A program made the translations under genes and the position numbers. Positions 1 to 10,800 of a DNA stretch of 64,000 nucleotides are shown one piece after another (position 1 is the first letter of the stretch; the number at the start of each line of letters is the position of its first letter). The notes under the pieces were generated by a model. It was given only the letters and a program-made list of their open reading frames with translations, was not told the origin of the DNA and made no database searches. This DNA is from Tupaia tana (lineage: Eukaryota > Chordata > Mammalia > Scandentia > Tupaiidae), in the NCBI GenBank assembly GCA_026018925.1, contig JAKSZU010000009.1, positions 86,626,139 through 86,690,138 of the forward strand, given 5' to 3'.

Positions 1-244
1 GCCCAGAGAACCACAGGCTGCAGCCCTGGGGGATGCCCTAAGGACGGAGGAGGATTAGAGATGCCTGATCATCTCCTACGGTAAGGGCACAGATCGGGTA
101 CATATTTTGGCCCGGAGTCCCTGTGGCCTGCGCCCGTCTGAATCTGTCCTAAGATTGTGGCAAACAAAAATCGGTAAGTTACTTTCTGTTTGTCTTGTCC
201 TGATCTTTGTTCTGTTGTCTGTACTCTTAACCTATCCGTTGACG
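1..244 (+). other. Proviral 5' leader (between 5' LTR and gag)
   Basis: This non-gag sequence ends at the gag ATG at 245. It is the position of the packaging leader in gammaretroviruses. I see no LTR end or primer binding site in it, so these lie outside the window. The last part is open in frame with gag (next entry). Confidence 0.6.
107..244 (+). other. In-frame upstream extension of gag with a membrane segment (glycoGag-like)
   Basis: The gag frame stays open for 46 codons upstream of the gag ATG, with no ATG of its own; a TTG lies at 107. Residues 25-41 of this extension are strongly hydrophobic (core [17 protein letters not shown]), and basic residues precede them. Several gammaretroviruses make a second, glycosylated Gag from a non-AUG start upstream of gag, anchored by such a segment. 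That the extension is a glycoGag leader is inference from position, frame and hydrophobicity; the true start codon cannot be told from sequence. Confidence 0.5.
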
Positions 245-1848
245 ATGGGGCAGACTGTGGTGACTCCTTTAAATTTGACTCTCAAACACTGGACTGAAGT
301 GAAGGGAAGAGGTCGCGACCTGTCTGTAGAAATTAAAAAGGGACTCTGGCAGATGTTTTGTGCCTCTGAGTGGCCCACCTTTGGTGTCGGGTGGCCATCC
401 GAAGGCACATTTGACCTTAAAGCTATCTTTTCCGTCAAAGGCATTGTCTTTCAGAAGGGACCAGGAAGTCATCCAGACCAGCAACCGAACATCATCATTT
501 GGCAAGATCTGATCCAAAACCCACCTTCGTGGGTTCGACCATGGTTTCCCAGGCCCTGTCCAAACCCCCCTCAGGTCCTGGTGGCCCAGTCCCCCAACCC
601 TCCAGAGGGTACAGACCTCTCCAAACATCCCAAGCAAATCTACACAGAGACCCAAGACCTTCTTCTCCTAGACACCCCTCCCCCATATCCCCCGTCCCTT
701 CTGCTAGATGAAGAAAGGTGCAGAGACCCTGGAGTGCCACCTAACATTGGAACTGGTCCTTCTGCCCCCTCTGAGGGTGCCCTTCTAGGACCTGATCAGG
801 GCACTAGGAGTCAACGTCACACACTCCCGTGCCCCAATACCACTGTGGCACTGCCCTTACGGGCCTATGGGCCCCCACCTCCGCCTACTGACGAGGGGCG
901 TCCTCCCCTACAGCCTCTCCAATATTGGCCCTTTTCTTCCTCTGACCTTTACAACTGGAAAACTAACCACCCCCCTTTCTCTGAGGACCCCCAGCACCTA
1001 ACCAGCCTGGTAGAGTCCCTAATGTTCTCTCATCAGCCAACATGGGACGATTGCCAGCAGCTCCTGCAGACTCTCTTCACCACTGAAGAGAGAGAGAGGA
1101 TCTTACTCGAAGCAAGAAAAAATATCCCCGGGGCTGACGGACGTCCCACTCAGCTTCCTAACCTCATCGAGGCTGCTTTTCCTCTCTCTCAACCCAACTG
1201 GGACTACAATACGGCAGAAGGTAGGGAGCGACTGACAGTCTATCACCAGGCTCTAGTGGCTGGCCTCCGTGGGGCTGCCAAGTGCCCCACTAATTTGGCT
1301 AAGGTAAGAGAGGTTATGCATGGGGCTACAGAACCCCTGTCAGTGTTTCTTGAGCGTCTCATGGAGACATTCAGGAAGTTTACCCCTTTTGACCCTGCTT
1401 CTGAGGGACAGAGACCCTCGTAGCTATGGTCTTCATTGGACAATCAGCATTAGATATTAAGAAAAAACTCCAGAGACTCGATGGGTTGTAGGATCTCTCT
1501 TTATAGGACTTAGTTAAAGAAGCAGAAAAAGTATATTATAAAAGAGAAACAGAAGAAGAAATAGAACAGAGGAGGGAAAAAGAAAGGGAAGAAAGAGAGA
1601 GTAAAAAGGAAAAAAGACAAGAAAATAACCTAGCTCGGATCCTGGCCACTGTAGTGCGGGAAAGGGGACAAGAACGGGGCCCCAACAAGGGACCAAAGCC
1701 TGATTGTATCCCACTAGACAAGGACCAGTGTGCTTATTGTAAAGAAAAAGGACATTGGGCAAAAGACTGTCCTAAAAGGGCCAAGAAAAACAAAGTGCAG
1801 CAGCCCCCTCTGGCCGAAGTACTTGCCTTGCACGAGGACTCAGACTAG
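245..1848 (+). pseudogene. gag: gag: matrix, p12, capsid, nucleocapsid (disrupted)
   Basis: Gag is the structural polyprotein. The start is the ATG at 245, giving MGQT with Gly2 for myristoylation. Matrix is followed by a proline-rich p12 region with a PPPY late-domain motif, then capsid with the major homology region ending ...FRKFTPFDP. The frame closes at TAG 1421-1423 just after that region. Homology resumes in another frame by 1426, so there is a frameshift near 1400-1425; ambers at 1489 and 1504 follow. A highly charged Glu/Arg stretch (about 1540-1640) leads to nucleocapsid, which has one intact CCHC knuckle, [14 protein letters not shown] (1729-1770). Gag ends at TAG 1846-1848, the gag-pol boundary. 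Confidence 0.93.
1846..1848 (+). promoter_or_regulatory. gag-pol amber codon in readthrough context
   Basis: The gag stop is TAG followed by two G-rich codons (GGG GGA), and protease continues in the same frame with no shift. This is the arrangement of gammaretroviruses, which make Gag-Pol by suppression of an amber codon aided by a downstream pseudoknot. The pseudoknot was not folded here. Confidence 0.65.
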
Positions 1849-2240
1849 GGGGGATGGAGCTCAGAGCCCCTCCCCGAGCCTAGGGTAACTCTAAAAGTGG
1901 AGGGGAATCCAATTAATTTTTTAGTAGACACTGGGGCCCAACACTCAGTGTTACTGGCACCGTCGGGGCCACTTTCCAAGAAAAAATCTTGGGTCATAGG
2001 GGCAACCGGGCACCAGCAGTATTCATGGACCACCAATAGAACAGTTGACCTCAGAAGAGGCCTAGTGACCCACTCCTTCTTGGTCATTTCTGAATGTCCG
2101 GCGCCCCTCCTTGGGAGAGACTTACTTACCAAAATGGAGGCACAGATTAATTTTACCCCATGGGGTCCAAAGGTTACTCCAGATGGGCAGACATTAGTCC
2201 TAGCTGTACACCTACAAGATGAACACCGGCTTTTCGAAAG
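1849..2240 (+). pseudogene. pol protease domain
   Basis: This is a retropepsin-type aspartic protease that would cleave Gag-Pol. The active-site motif LVDTGA is intact at 1921-1938 (Asp codon 1927-1929). A C-terminal LLGRDLL motif near 2107 matches the conserved second motif of the family. No stop lies inside the domain; it is open from 1849 to 2610. It is the best-preserved enzyme of the provirus, but it depends on readthrough from a broken gag. Confidence 0.85.
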
Positions 2241-3735
2241 TCAAGATAGTAACACTGGCCCCCTTCATGCTTGGCTGCAAAAATATCCTAAAGCCTGGGC
2301 CGAGACAGCTGGAATGGGGTTAGCCACCAACAGGCCCCCAATACTAATAGAACTAAAAGCTACAGCTACCCCTGTGGCACTACGCCAATACCCTATGACC
2401 AAAGAAGCCCGAGAAGGTATCAGGCCTCACATACAACACCTCCTACACCTGGGTATTCTTAAAAAATGCCAGTCACCTTGGAATACCCCCTTGCTGCCTG
2501 TAAAAAAAAACCCGGCTCAAGTGACTATCGTCCTGTGGAAGACTTGCGGGAGGTCAATAAGCGGGTACAGGACATCCATCCCACGGTACCTAATCCATAT
2601 AACCTGCTAAGTTCTCTACCTCCAGAACGGGACTGGTATACTGTCTTAGACTTAAAGGATGCTTTCTTCTACCTGCGACTGCACCCCTCCAGCCAGAATA
2701 TATTTGCCTTTGAATGGAGGGACACGGACACTGGGATCATGGGACAATTAAAATGGACCCAGCTCCCTCAGGGCTTCCAACACTTGCCTACTATTTTTGA
2801 TGAAGCCCTCCATCAGGACCTCGCACACTTCCGTGCCAGCCACCCTGAGGTAACCCTCCTACAGTATGTAGATGACTTGTTGCTTGCAGGAGCAACCAAA
2901 GGAACATGTCGGCGGGGCACTGGACTGCTGCTAGAAGAACTGGCCCACCTGGGGTATTGTGCCTCTGCTAAAAAGGCCCAAATCTGTCAACAAGAGGTAA
3001 CATACTTGGGCTATACTTTAAGGGGTGGAAAAAGGTGACTCACCGAAGCCAGGAAACGGACTGTAACCCAGATCCCCATTCCTCACACGCCCCAGCAAGT
3101 GCGAGAATTCTTCGGGACAGCGGAATTCTGCCGCCTATAGATACCGGGGTTCGCCACTATGGCCGCTCCTCTTTACTCACTGACTAAATAGGGAGCCCCC
3201 TTCGAGTGGGGCATTGACCAACAATGGGCTTTTGATGACATAAAAAAAGCCTTACTAACAGCCCCAGCTTTGACCCTGCCTGATGTGACAAAACTTTTCA
3301 CTCTATATGTAGATGAAAAAAAGGGGGTGGCCCAAGGGGTACTGATGCAACCCTTAGGGCCTTGGAAAAGACCAGTGGCCTATCTCTCAGAAAACTGGAC
3401 CCAGTGGCTGGGGGATGGCCGGCTTGCCTGAGATCAATAGCAGCTGTGGCGACACTGGTAAAAGATTCTGAAAAATTGACTATGGGACAAAAATTACTAG
3501 TCATTGTCCCCCATGCTTTAGAGAGCATCATCCGGCAGCCCCCTGACCGATGGCTGTCCAATGCTCGTATGACTCATTACCAGAGTCTCTTATTAGGCAA
3601 AGAAAGGGTCCAGTTTGGACCCCCGGTCAATCTCAACCCTGCCACGCTGCTTCCCGAGACCTCCACCAAGGGGGCTGTCTTCAAGAAGTCCTGGCGGAGG
3701 AAACTGGAACCTGACGGGATCTCCAAGATCAGCTG
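2241..3735 (+). pseudogene. pol reverse transcriptase domain
   Basis: RNA-dependent DNA polymerase. Visible motifs are the palm Asp in VLDLKDAFF, the LPQGF motif and the catalytic YVDD (2865-2876), all in one frame after a shift at the A9 run 2502-2510. Stops at 3036, 3138 and 3189 interrupt the region after the palm. The thumb/connection region continues in another frame (about 3395-3680) with recognisable text such as [16 protein letters not shown]. Confidence 0.88.
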
Positions 3736-4455
3736 CTACCAAATGCCCAGCTGACCTGGTTCACCGATGGAAGCAGCTACATCATAGAAGGTAAAAGGGT
3801 GGCAGGGGCAGCTGTAGTAGACGACAACCAGACCGTCTGGGTGAGTAGCTTGCCCGAGGGAACCTCAGCCCAGAAAGCTGAGCTCATAGCCTTGACTCAC
3901 GCCCTGCCTCTGGCAGAGGGAAAGGTCATAAATATTTTTTTTTTTCTTTTTCTTTTTTTGGAGAGGTTTTTGCTATAGGGCACGTGCGCTTGCCAGACAG
4001 ACAGAGAGAGACAGAGAGATAGAAAGCAGGAAATCACCCCCCAGGGGGGATGGCCACGCCGCAATCCCTTCTCCTCCATTCTCCTCTTGGGACCTTGGGC
4101 ACGCACGCACACGCGCCCGGCGTGAGTTTAAGCCGCCGGGTCCGGGACTTGAACCGTGGTCGACTACGTGGGAGTCCAGCGACATAGCCATTACGCTAAC
4201 TGCTGGTCCCAAGGTCATAAATATTTACACTGATAACTGGTATGCCTTCGCTACCGCCCACGTCCATGAGGCTATCTATAGACAACGAGGCTTACTGACC
4301 TCAGCTGGTAAAGATATCAAACATAAAGAACAGATCTTGAAATTGCTGGAGGCTATACACCTCCCTAAGAAGGTAGCTATTATCCACTGCCCCAGGCATC
4401 AAAAGGCAAAATCCCGGGTAGCAGAGGGAAACCGGCAAGCAGATCAAGCAGCTAA
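3736..4455 (+). pseudogene. pol RNase H domain split by a SINE
   Basis: RNase H degrades the RNA strand of the RNA/DNA hybrid. All four acidic active-site positions can be placed: WFTDGSS and AELIALT before the SINE, IYTDNWYAF and the Asp of GNRQADQAAK after it. The SINE (3938-4210) and its duplicated target split the domain between the second and third. The insertion adds 289 bp, which is why the frame differs on the two sides. Confidence 0.85.
3938..4210 (-). mobile_element. tRNA-derived SINE (young family) in RNase H
   Basis: Full-length copy on the minus strand: T-rich tail on the left, then the CT/GA-rich body, and the tRNA-like head ending in the complement of GGGACCAGCA at 4210. The TSD is perfect, AAGGTCATAAATATTT at 3922-3937 and 4211-4226. 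The SINE is therefore younger than the provirus. Confidence 0.95.
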
Positions 4456-5722
4456 GCCGGTGGCCCAGGGGCTTAATATACTACCACTACATGAGGCAAT
4501 CAACTCAGTTCCCTTAGATGAGACTCTTTCATATTCCCAACAAGACCTACTGGAAATGAATAAAATGGGACCTCACTCCATGACCCCAGAGGGGGTACAT
4601 AAGACTGTCAAGGGAAAGACTATCCTCCCTCGAGAACAAGCAATTGCTTTCCTCGATCAGCTTCATAAGTTGACACACCTAGGCTCAAAACATCTAATTA
4701 CCTCAGTCCCGCAGTCCTCGTTCCATGTGATAAACCTGCGCAGACTCGCCGAAACAATAGTAAACCGATGCAGACCCTGCCAATTAGTTAACACCTACCC
4801 AGACAAGACACCACAAGGAAAGCGGCTTCATGGACATCGTCCAGGAAGCTACTGGGAAGTAGACTTCACTGAAATAAAACCAGGCAAATATGGCTACAAG
4901 TATCTGCTAGTTCTGGTTGATACATTCTCAGGGTGGGTCGAAGACTTCCCCACTAAAAAAGAGACTGCTCAGACAGTTGCCAAGATAGTCCTAGAAGAAA
5001 TCTTGCCGAGATTTGGGGTGCCACTGGTTATTGGGTCCGACAACGGCCCCGCTTTTGTTGCCCAGATTAGTCAGGGACTGGCCAGGGTCCTGGGGTCTGA
5101 CTGGAAATTGTATTGTGCTTATAGGCCCCAAAGCTCAGGACAGGTTGAGAGAATGAATAGAGCCCTAAAAGAGGCCATGACAAAATTGGCTTTAGAGACT
5201 GGCGTAAAAGATTGGACAGTCTTCCTTCCCTTTGCCCTGTTCCGCGTGTGAAATACACCTGGCCCCTTCGCCTTAACCCCTTTCGAGATTCTATATGGGG
5301 CACCGCCGCCTTTGACTAATGTATGCCTCTCTTGTTCCCGCTCTCAAGCTTCTCAATCTCTTTATGCTAGACTCAAAACCCTTAAATTTGTCCAAAAAGA
5401 AACTTGGGCCCAACTTGCAGAGGCCTATAAGCCAGGAGACTCCCAGGTGCCTCACCAGTTCCAGGTTGGAGATTTAGTGTTCATCCGACGACATAGAGCG
5501 GCCACCCTCGAACCTGGGTGGAAGGGACCGTACCTGGTGCTGCTGACCACTCCAACGGCGATAAAGGTTGATGGCATCACTTTTTGGATCCATGCTTCCC
5601 ATGCTAAACCAGCGCCTCTGCCAGACCCCACTTGGAAGGTGGAAAAACTGGATCACCCACTCAAGCTCCGCATTCGCGGTGGCAGTCTTGCTCCTCCTGA
5701 TGCCTCTGCCTGCGATAAGTAG
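4456..5722 (+). pseudogene. pol integrase domain
   Basis: Integrase inserts viral DNA into the host genome. The N-terminal zinc module (HKLTHLGSKH ... CRPC) is visible near 4665-4785. The catalytic triad is intact: Asp in VDFTEIK (4862-4864), Asp in SDNGPAF (5039-5041) and Glu in SSGQVERMN (5147-5149), with the expected D-X35-E spacing. TGA at 5249-5251 cuts the protein in two. The C-terminal domain (5252-5722) has the VGDLVFIRRH and WKGPYLVLL SH3-like strands and ends at TAG 5720. Confidence 0.9.
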
Positions 5723-7488
5723 TGCCAACCCCCATAAGCCCCTGTCCCTTTCTTGGGTAATCTCCCGTGTGGGCGATAACCACGTTGTTAACATCACCAC
5801 CCACTCGGCCCCATTGGGGACTTGGTTTCACACCCTAGAATTTGATCTCTGTGACCTCATGGGTGATTTGTGGACTAAGTCCATCCACGATCCCTCCAGG
5901 CTGCAGTATGGATGCATGGGTCCGAGCACTAAATCAGGCACCTACGATCATTACTTTTATGTCTGCCCTGATAGCAACTCTTACAAATATGAGGGCCCCA
6001 CACATTTCTTCTGTTACTATTGGGACTGTGTGTCAACCAGCTACATTTCTTGGTCTCCGGCACACCCAGATCCTCTGATAACTGTTACTAGAGGGCCCTG
6101 GTGAGGACCTAACATCTGGGACACTTGCAAAGGTACCCTCACTAGATGCAACCCCATTCAGGTCACCTTTACTGCTGAGGGTAAGTGAAGAACCCAAGAT
6201 TGGCTCACCAGGAAAATGTGGGACCTTAGCCCATATGCCACGGAGACGGATCCCGGCATCGCCTTTTCCATCAGGCTGCATGTACAAGACCCTCCTACTG
6301 CACCTGTGGGGCCCAATTCTGTCCTGATTGAACAAAAATCACTACCCAGAGTTCCCCAGGTCCCTCAAACACCCGCCATCCCTGTCCCTCAGAAACCCCC
6401 AGTACCCAGCCCCACAGTTCAGTCCACCCTCACCCCAAGTACTCCGAACCCCCGTGGTACTGGGCAGAGACTTCTCAATTTAGTACAGGGAGCCTTCTCT
6501 GCCCTCAATTCCTCTAGTCCCAACCTTACCGAGTCCTGTTGGCTGTGCTTAGCCTCGAGCCCCCCTATTGTGAGGGCATAGCTTTCCCAGGAACCTATAA
6601 CACCACTCCCTCCCCCAACTCTTGCAGTTGGAACTCTACGCTCACCCTCTCAATAGTCTCGGGACAGGGCACCTGCCTTGGCAAAGTGCCCTCTGACTGC
6701 CAGCATCTGTGTAATAAGACTATTTCAACCATCCACTCCACTGATACATACTTAGTGCCCCCTCCTGGGAGTTGGTGGGCTTGTACTACTGGGCTGACCC
6801 TTTGCGTCTCTTCCTCGGTGTTCAACCCCAACTCTGACTACTGTGTTCTAGTACAGTACTCCCCAGAGTCATCTATTATGCGTCTGACACCTTTGAAAAC
6901 CAATTCGGCCTTAAACATTTTAGACAAAAGAGGGACCCAATCTCATTGACCACCCTGGCAGTATTATTAAGCCTCGGAGTGGCCGCAGGCATTGGAACCG
7001 GGACAACTGTGCTTATACAGGCCCCCCAATATGCAGAAAACCTGCGTGCAGCCATAGACGAAGATCTACGGGTCATAGAAAACTCTATAACTAAACTTCA
7101 AGAGTCCCTAACCTCCTTGTCTGAAGTAGTATTACAAAACAGGTGAGGACTCGACCTCCTATTCCTTAAAGAAGGGGGACTATGTGGTGCTTTAAATGAA
7201 CAATGCTGTTTCTATGCAGATCATTCAGGAGTCATTAAAGACTCCATGACTAAACTTCGAGAACGGCTAGACAAAAGGCGTCAAGACCGAGAAGCCCAGC
7301 AGGGATGGTTCAAAAGTTGGTATAGCCATTCCCCCTGGTTCACCACCCTTGTCTCTAGTTTGCTCGGTCCCCTAATTATACTCCTTCTCATCTTAACCTT
7401 TGGGCCCTGCATTTTAAACCGCCTAGTCACTTTCGTCCATGAGCGAGTAAATGCAGTTCAAGTACTCATGCTCCGACAACAATATTAG
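5592..7488 (+). pseudogene. env: env: surface and transmembrane subunits (disrupted)
   Basis: Env is the envelope glycoprotein precursor. The likely start is ATG 5592 or 5601, inside the integrase end; both precede a signal peptide (core AVAVLLLLMPLPA). The surface subunit has an NPHKP motif near its N-terminus, several N-X-S/T sites, a proline-rich linker (about 6330-6460) and a CWLC isomerase-type motif (6537). Breaks: TGA 6102, TGA 6186, a frameshift near 6545-6580, and another near 6870. A furin-type RQKR site is at 6922-6933. The transmembrane subunit has a fusion-peptide-like stretch (from about 6950), a TGA at 7144 in the immunosuppressive-domain region, a CX6CC motif (CGALNEQCC, about 7180), a membrane anchor (about 7335-7420) and a stop at 7486. 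Confidence 0.92.
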
Positions 7489-7560
7489 ACCCTCCAACAG
7501 TCAGAAAATTATCCTGATGCTCTTGTGGGTCCATAAGTTTTATGATTAAAACTTCTACCA

Positions 7561-7583
7561 AAAAAAAACGCAAAATGGGGGAA
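7561..7583 (+). other. Polypurine tract before the 3' LTR
   Basis: An A-rich then G-rich purine run, ending ATGGGGGAA, lies directly before the LTR start TGTAAGAA. It is the plus-strand primer site in retroviral replication. Confidence 0.75.
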
Positions 7584-8020
7584 TGTAAGAATAAATTTAA
7601 ATTGTGCCTTTTTGCTCTGTAAAGATAAAATGTAACCTTTGCTTTTGCTGGACACACTTGTGATAAACTGCCCCGACAGACTTAATTATGCAAACCTCCA
7701 GGAACTGAGCAAATAGAATGTGGACAAGGAACTAGAAAGACAACCCATGCACCTGTGTTGCAAGACCTGCCACTCTTCCCCCTAGAAATGAACTATCCGT
7801 TAAACTTCCGCATACCTTCTCCTGCTTATAAAAAGACCTATAACCCTAAAAATGGGGTCCTCGCTTGGGCCTGCTGCGTCAGGTGTTTGCTTGGACCCCA
7901 GCCGGCTGGAAAAATAAAACCTCTTGCATTTTGCATCAAGAACCGCCTCTTGTGGTTGATTGGGGATCGCGTATCCTATGGACAGAAAGCGTGCTGAGCC
8001 AGGCGGCCAGCGGCCTTTCA
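7584..8020 (+). repeat. 3' LTR of the gammaretroviral provirus (~437 bp)
   Basis: Starts TG after the polypurine tract and ends CA (CGGCCTTTCA) at 8020, where L1 sequence begins. A TATA box (TATAAAAA, 7827-7834) and a polyadenylation signal (AATAAA, 7913-7918) mark U3, R and U5. The R/U5 portion resembles the solo LTR at 17923-18423 (shared block CTGGAAAAATAAA). The left LTR is not in the window, so age by LTR divergence cannot be estimated. Confidence 0.88.
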
Positions 8021-8407
8021 ATGTAATCTCACTTGTCTATTTTGGGGATTGTCAGCTGTGGTTTGGGGGTCTTATTAAAAAGTCTTTCCCTACTCCAATG
8101 TCTCCCAGAGCTTCCCCAGTGTTTTCCAGAGTCAATTTCATAATTTGATGTCTTAGATTTAGATTTTTGGTCCACGTTGACTTGACTTTTGGCAAAGGTG
8201 AGAGATAGGGTTTCAGATTCATTTTTTGCAAGTGGAAATCCAGTTTTTCCAGCAGCATTTGTTGAAGAGGTTTACCTTTTAGCACTGCATTGACTGGTAG
8301 CCCTTGTCAAAAATCAGTTGACTGTATATTTGGCAATTTATTTCTGGAGACTCTCTTCTGTTCCATTGGTCCATATGTCTGTTTCTGTGTCAGTACCATG
8401 CTGTTTT

Positions 8408-8676
8408 TTTTCCTTTTTCTTTTTTTGGAGAGGTTTTTGCTATAGGGCGCGTGCGCTCGCCAGACAGACAGAGAGAGACAGAGAGATAGAAAGTGAGAAA
8501 TCACCTCCCAGGGAGGATGGCCACACCACAATCCCTTCTCCTCCATTCTCCTCTCAGGATCTTGGGCATGCACGCACACATGCCCAACGTGAGTTAAGCC
8601 ATCGGGTCTGGGACTCGAACCATGGTCGACTATGTGGGAGTCCAGCGACATAGCCATTATGCCAACTGCTGGCCCC
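8408..8676 (-). mobile_element. tRNA-derived SINE in L1 ORF2
   Basis: Full-length minus-strand copy with a perfect 17-bp TSD, CAGTACCATGCTGTTTT, at 8391-8407 and 8677-8693. Confidence 0.95.
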
Positions 8677-10533
8677 CAGTACCATGCTGTTTTGATTACT
8701 ACAGCTCTGTAGTATATTTTTGGGTCAGGGAGTGAGATGCCGCCCAAGTCAGTCGGCTTCTGCAGAATTGCTTTGTCAATATTAGGTCTTTTATGATTTT
8801 AGACAAACTTCATGATTGTCTTTTCTAGATCTGTGAAGAATGTATCTGATACTTGGATTGGCATTGCTTTAAATAGGTAAATTAATTTGGGTAGAATTGT
8901 CATTTTGATTGTATTAATTCTTCCAATCATGGAACATGGAATATCCTTGAACTTTATGTGTCATTTTCAATTTCTTTTCTTAGCTTCTCATAGTTTTCCT
9001 TGTGGAGGTTTTTTATTTCTTTGGTTAGATTTATTCCTATGTATCTTATACTTTTATGGCTATGGTAAATGAAATATATTTTTTAATTTCTATCTCAGTC
9101 TGCCTGTTGTTTGTATATAGAAATGTTATAGATTTCAGTATATTGTTTTTGTATCCTGCAACTTAACTGTATTCATGTATTACTTTCAGAAATTTTTTTT
9201 ATTGAGACCATTAGATCTTCTATGTATACAATCATGTCATCTGCAATAAGAGAGAATATCACCTCTTGTTTTCCTATTTGAATGCCTTTTATTTTTTCCT
9301 CTTTTCTGATTGCGTTGGCAAGGAATTACAGTACTATATTGAAAAGGAGTGGAGAAAGTAGGCATCCTTGTCTTGTACCCATTTTTTAGTGGAAAAGCTC
9401 TCAGCTTTTCTTGATTCAGGATGACGTTTGCTATGGGTTTTTCATATATGCTTTTATTGTGTTGAGAAATGACCCTTCTATGCCGATTTTGCTGAGAGTC
9501 TTGATCATGAAGGGATGTTGTATCTTATCAAATGCTTTTTCTGCATCAATTGATATGACCATATAGTTTTTACCTTTTCTTCTGTTAATATGGTGTATTA
9601 CATTTATGGTTTTGCATATGTTGGACCAATCTTACATTCCCGGAATAAAGCCTACCTGATCATGATGTATAATCTTTTTTATAAGTTGGTGGATATGATT
9701 TGCTAGTGTCTTGTTGAGAATCTTTGCATCTGTATTCATCAAGGATATTGGTCTATAGTTTTCCTTCTTTGTCCTCTCCTTATCTGTTTTAAGGATAAGG
9801 GCAAAAAGGCTTCATAGAATGAATTAGTGAGAGACTCACCATTTTGGATCATTAGAAATAGCTTGAGCAGAATCGGGGTTAACTCTTCTTTGAAAGTTTT
9901 GTAGAATTCAGAGGTGAATCCATCAGGGCCATGACTTTTCTTTGTTGGGACGTTATTTATTACTGGTTTAATCTCATGGCTTTTTATAGGCCTATTCAGA
10001 CTTTCTATATCCTCCTGGCTCAATCTTGGTAGATTATATGTGCCCAGGAATTTGTCCATGTTATCCAGATTGTCTTGTTTCTTGGCATATAGATGTTCAT
10101 AGTATCTGCTAATAACGTTTTGTATTTCTACTATGTTTGTTGTTATTTTGCCTGCTTCATTGCAGATTTGATTCACCTGGTTTCTTTCTTTCTTCTTCTT
10201 AATAAGTCTCACTTGTGGTGTATCAATTTTGTTTATCTTTTTGAAAAACCAGCTTTTACTTTCATTTATTTTCTGTATAGTTATTTTATTTTCTATTTCA
10301 TTTATTTCTGCTCGTATCTTTATTATTTCCTTTCTCCCAGAGTTTTTTGGGTCTTTTTGCTGTTGTTTTTCCAATTCTCTGAGACACGATGTTAGATGAT
10401 CCATTTGCCTTTTTTCCATCTTCCTCTTATGTGCACTAATTGCTATGAACTTCCCTCTTCTGACTGGTTTTGCAGTGTCCCAAAGATTATGGAAAATCGT
10501 ATCCTCATTGCCATTTGCTTACATGAATCTTTT

Positions 10534-10800
10534 TTTTTTTTTTGAGAGGTTTTTTTTCACTATAGGGCGCATGCGCTCACCAGACAGAGAGAGAGACATA
10601 GAGACAGAAAGTGAGAAATCAGCCCCCCAGGGGGGATGGTCATGCCGCAATCCCTTCTCCTCCATTCTCCTCTCGGGATCCTGGGCACGCACGCACACGC
10701 GCCTGGCGTGAGTTTTTTAAGCCACCGGGTCCGGGACAAGAACCGCAGTCGACCACATGGGAGTCCAGCGACATAGCCATTACGCTAACTGCTGGTTCCC
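10534..10800 (-). mobile_element. tRNA-derived SINE in L1 ORF2
   Basis: Full-length minus-strand copy with TSD TACATGAATCTTTT at 10520-10533 and 10801-10814. Confidence 0.95.

Larger units (their letters stand above)
1849..5722 (+). pseudogene. pol: pol: protease, reverse transcriptase, RNase H, integrase (disrupted)
   Basis: Pol encodes the retroviral enzymes, read in frame with gag after the amber. All four domains are present in order but spread over several frames. Breaks seen: a frameshift at an A9 run (2502-2510), TGA 3036, TAG 3138, TAG 3189, a frame change near 3400 and another near 3680, a 289-bp SINE plus duplicated target in RNase H, and TGA 5249 in integrase. The last 470 bp of integrase overlap the start of env in a different frame, as usual for the genus. 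Confidence 0.93.
1..8020 (+). mobile_element. Gammaretrovirus-like endogenous provirus (5' LTR outside window)
   Basis: Order is leader, gag, pol, env, polypurine tract and 3' LTR, as in simple gammaretroviruses. Gag and pol share a frame and are separated by an amber codon, and env overlaps the end of integrase in another frame. Every gene carries stops and frameshifts, many of the CGA-to-TGA type expected from CpG decay, so the copy is not functional. A SINE interrupts RNase H. The right LTR edge (8020) abuts L1 ORF2 sequence with no L1 3' UTR between, so the provirus probably inserted into that L1. The 5' LTR and primer binding site would lie left of position 1. Confidence 0.95.

Noticed and set aside
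245..7488. Functional domesticated gag or env (syncytin-like) gene
   Set aside because: Each gene has several stops and frameshifts; no long env frame remains.
9739..10419. 226-codon ORF as a host gene
   Set aside because: Text and position match L1 ORF2 linker/RT; neighbouring blocks continue the L1.
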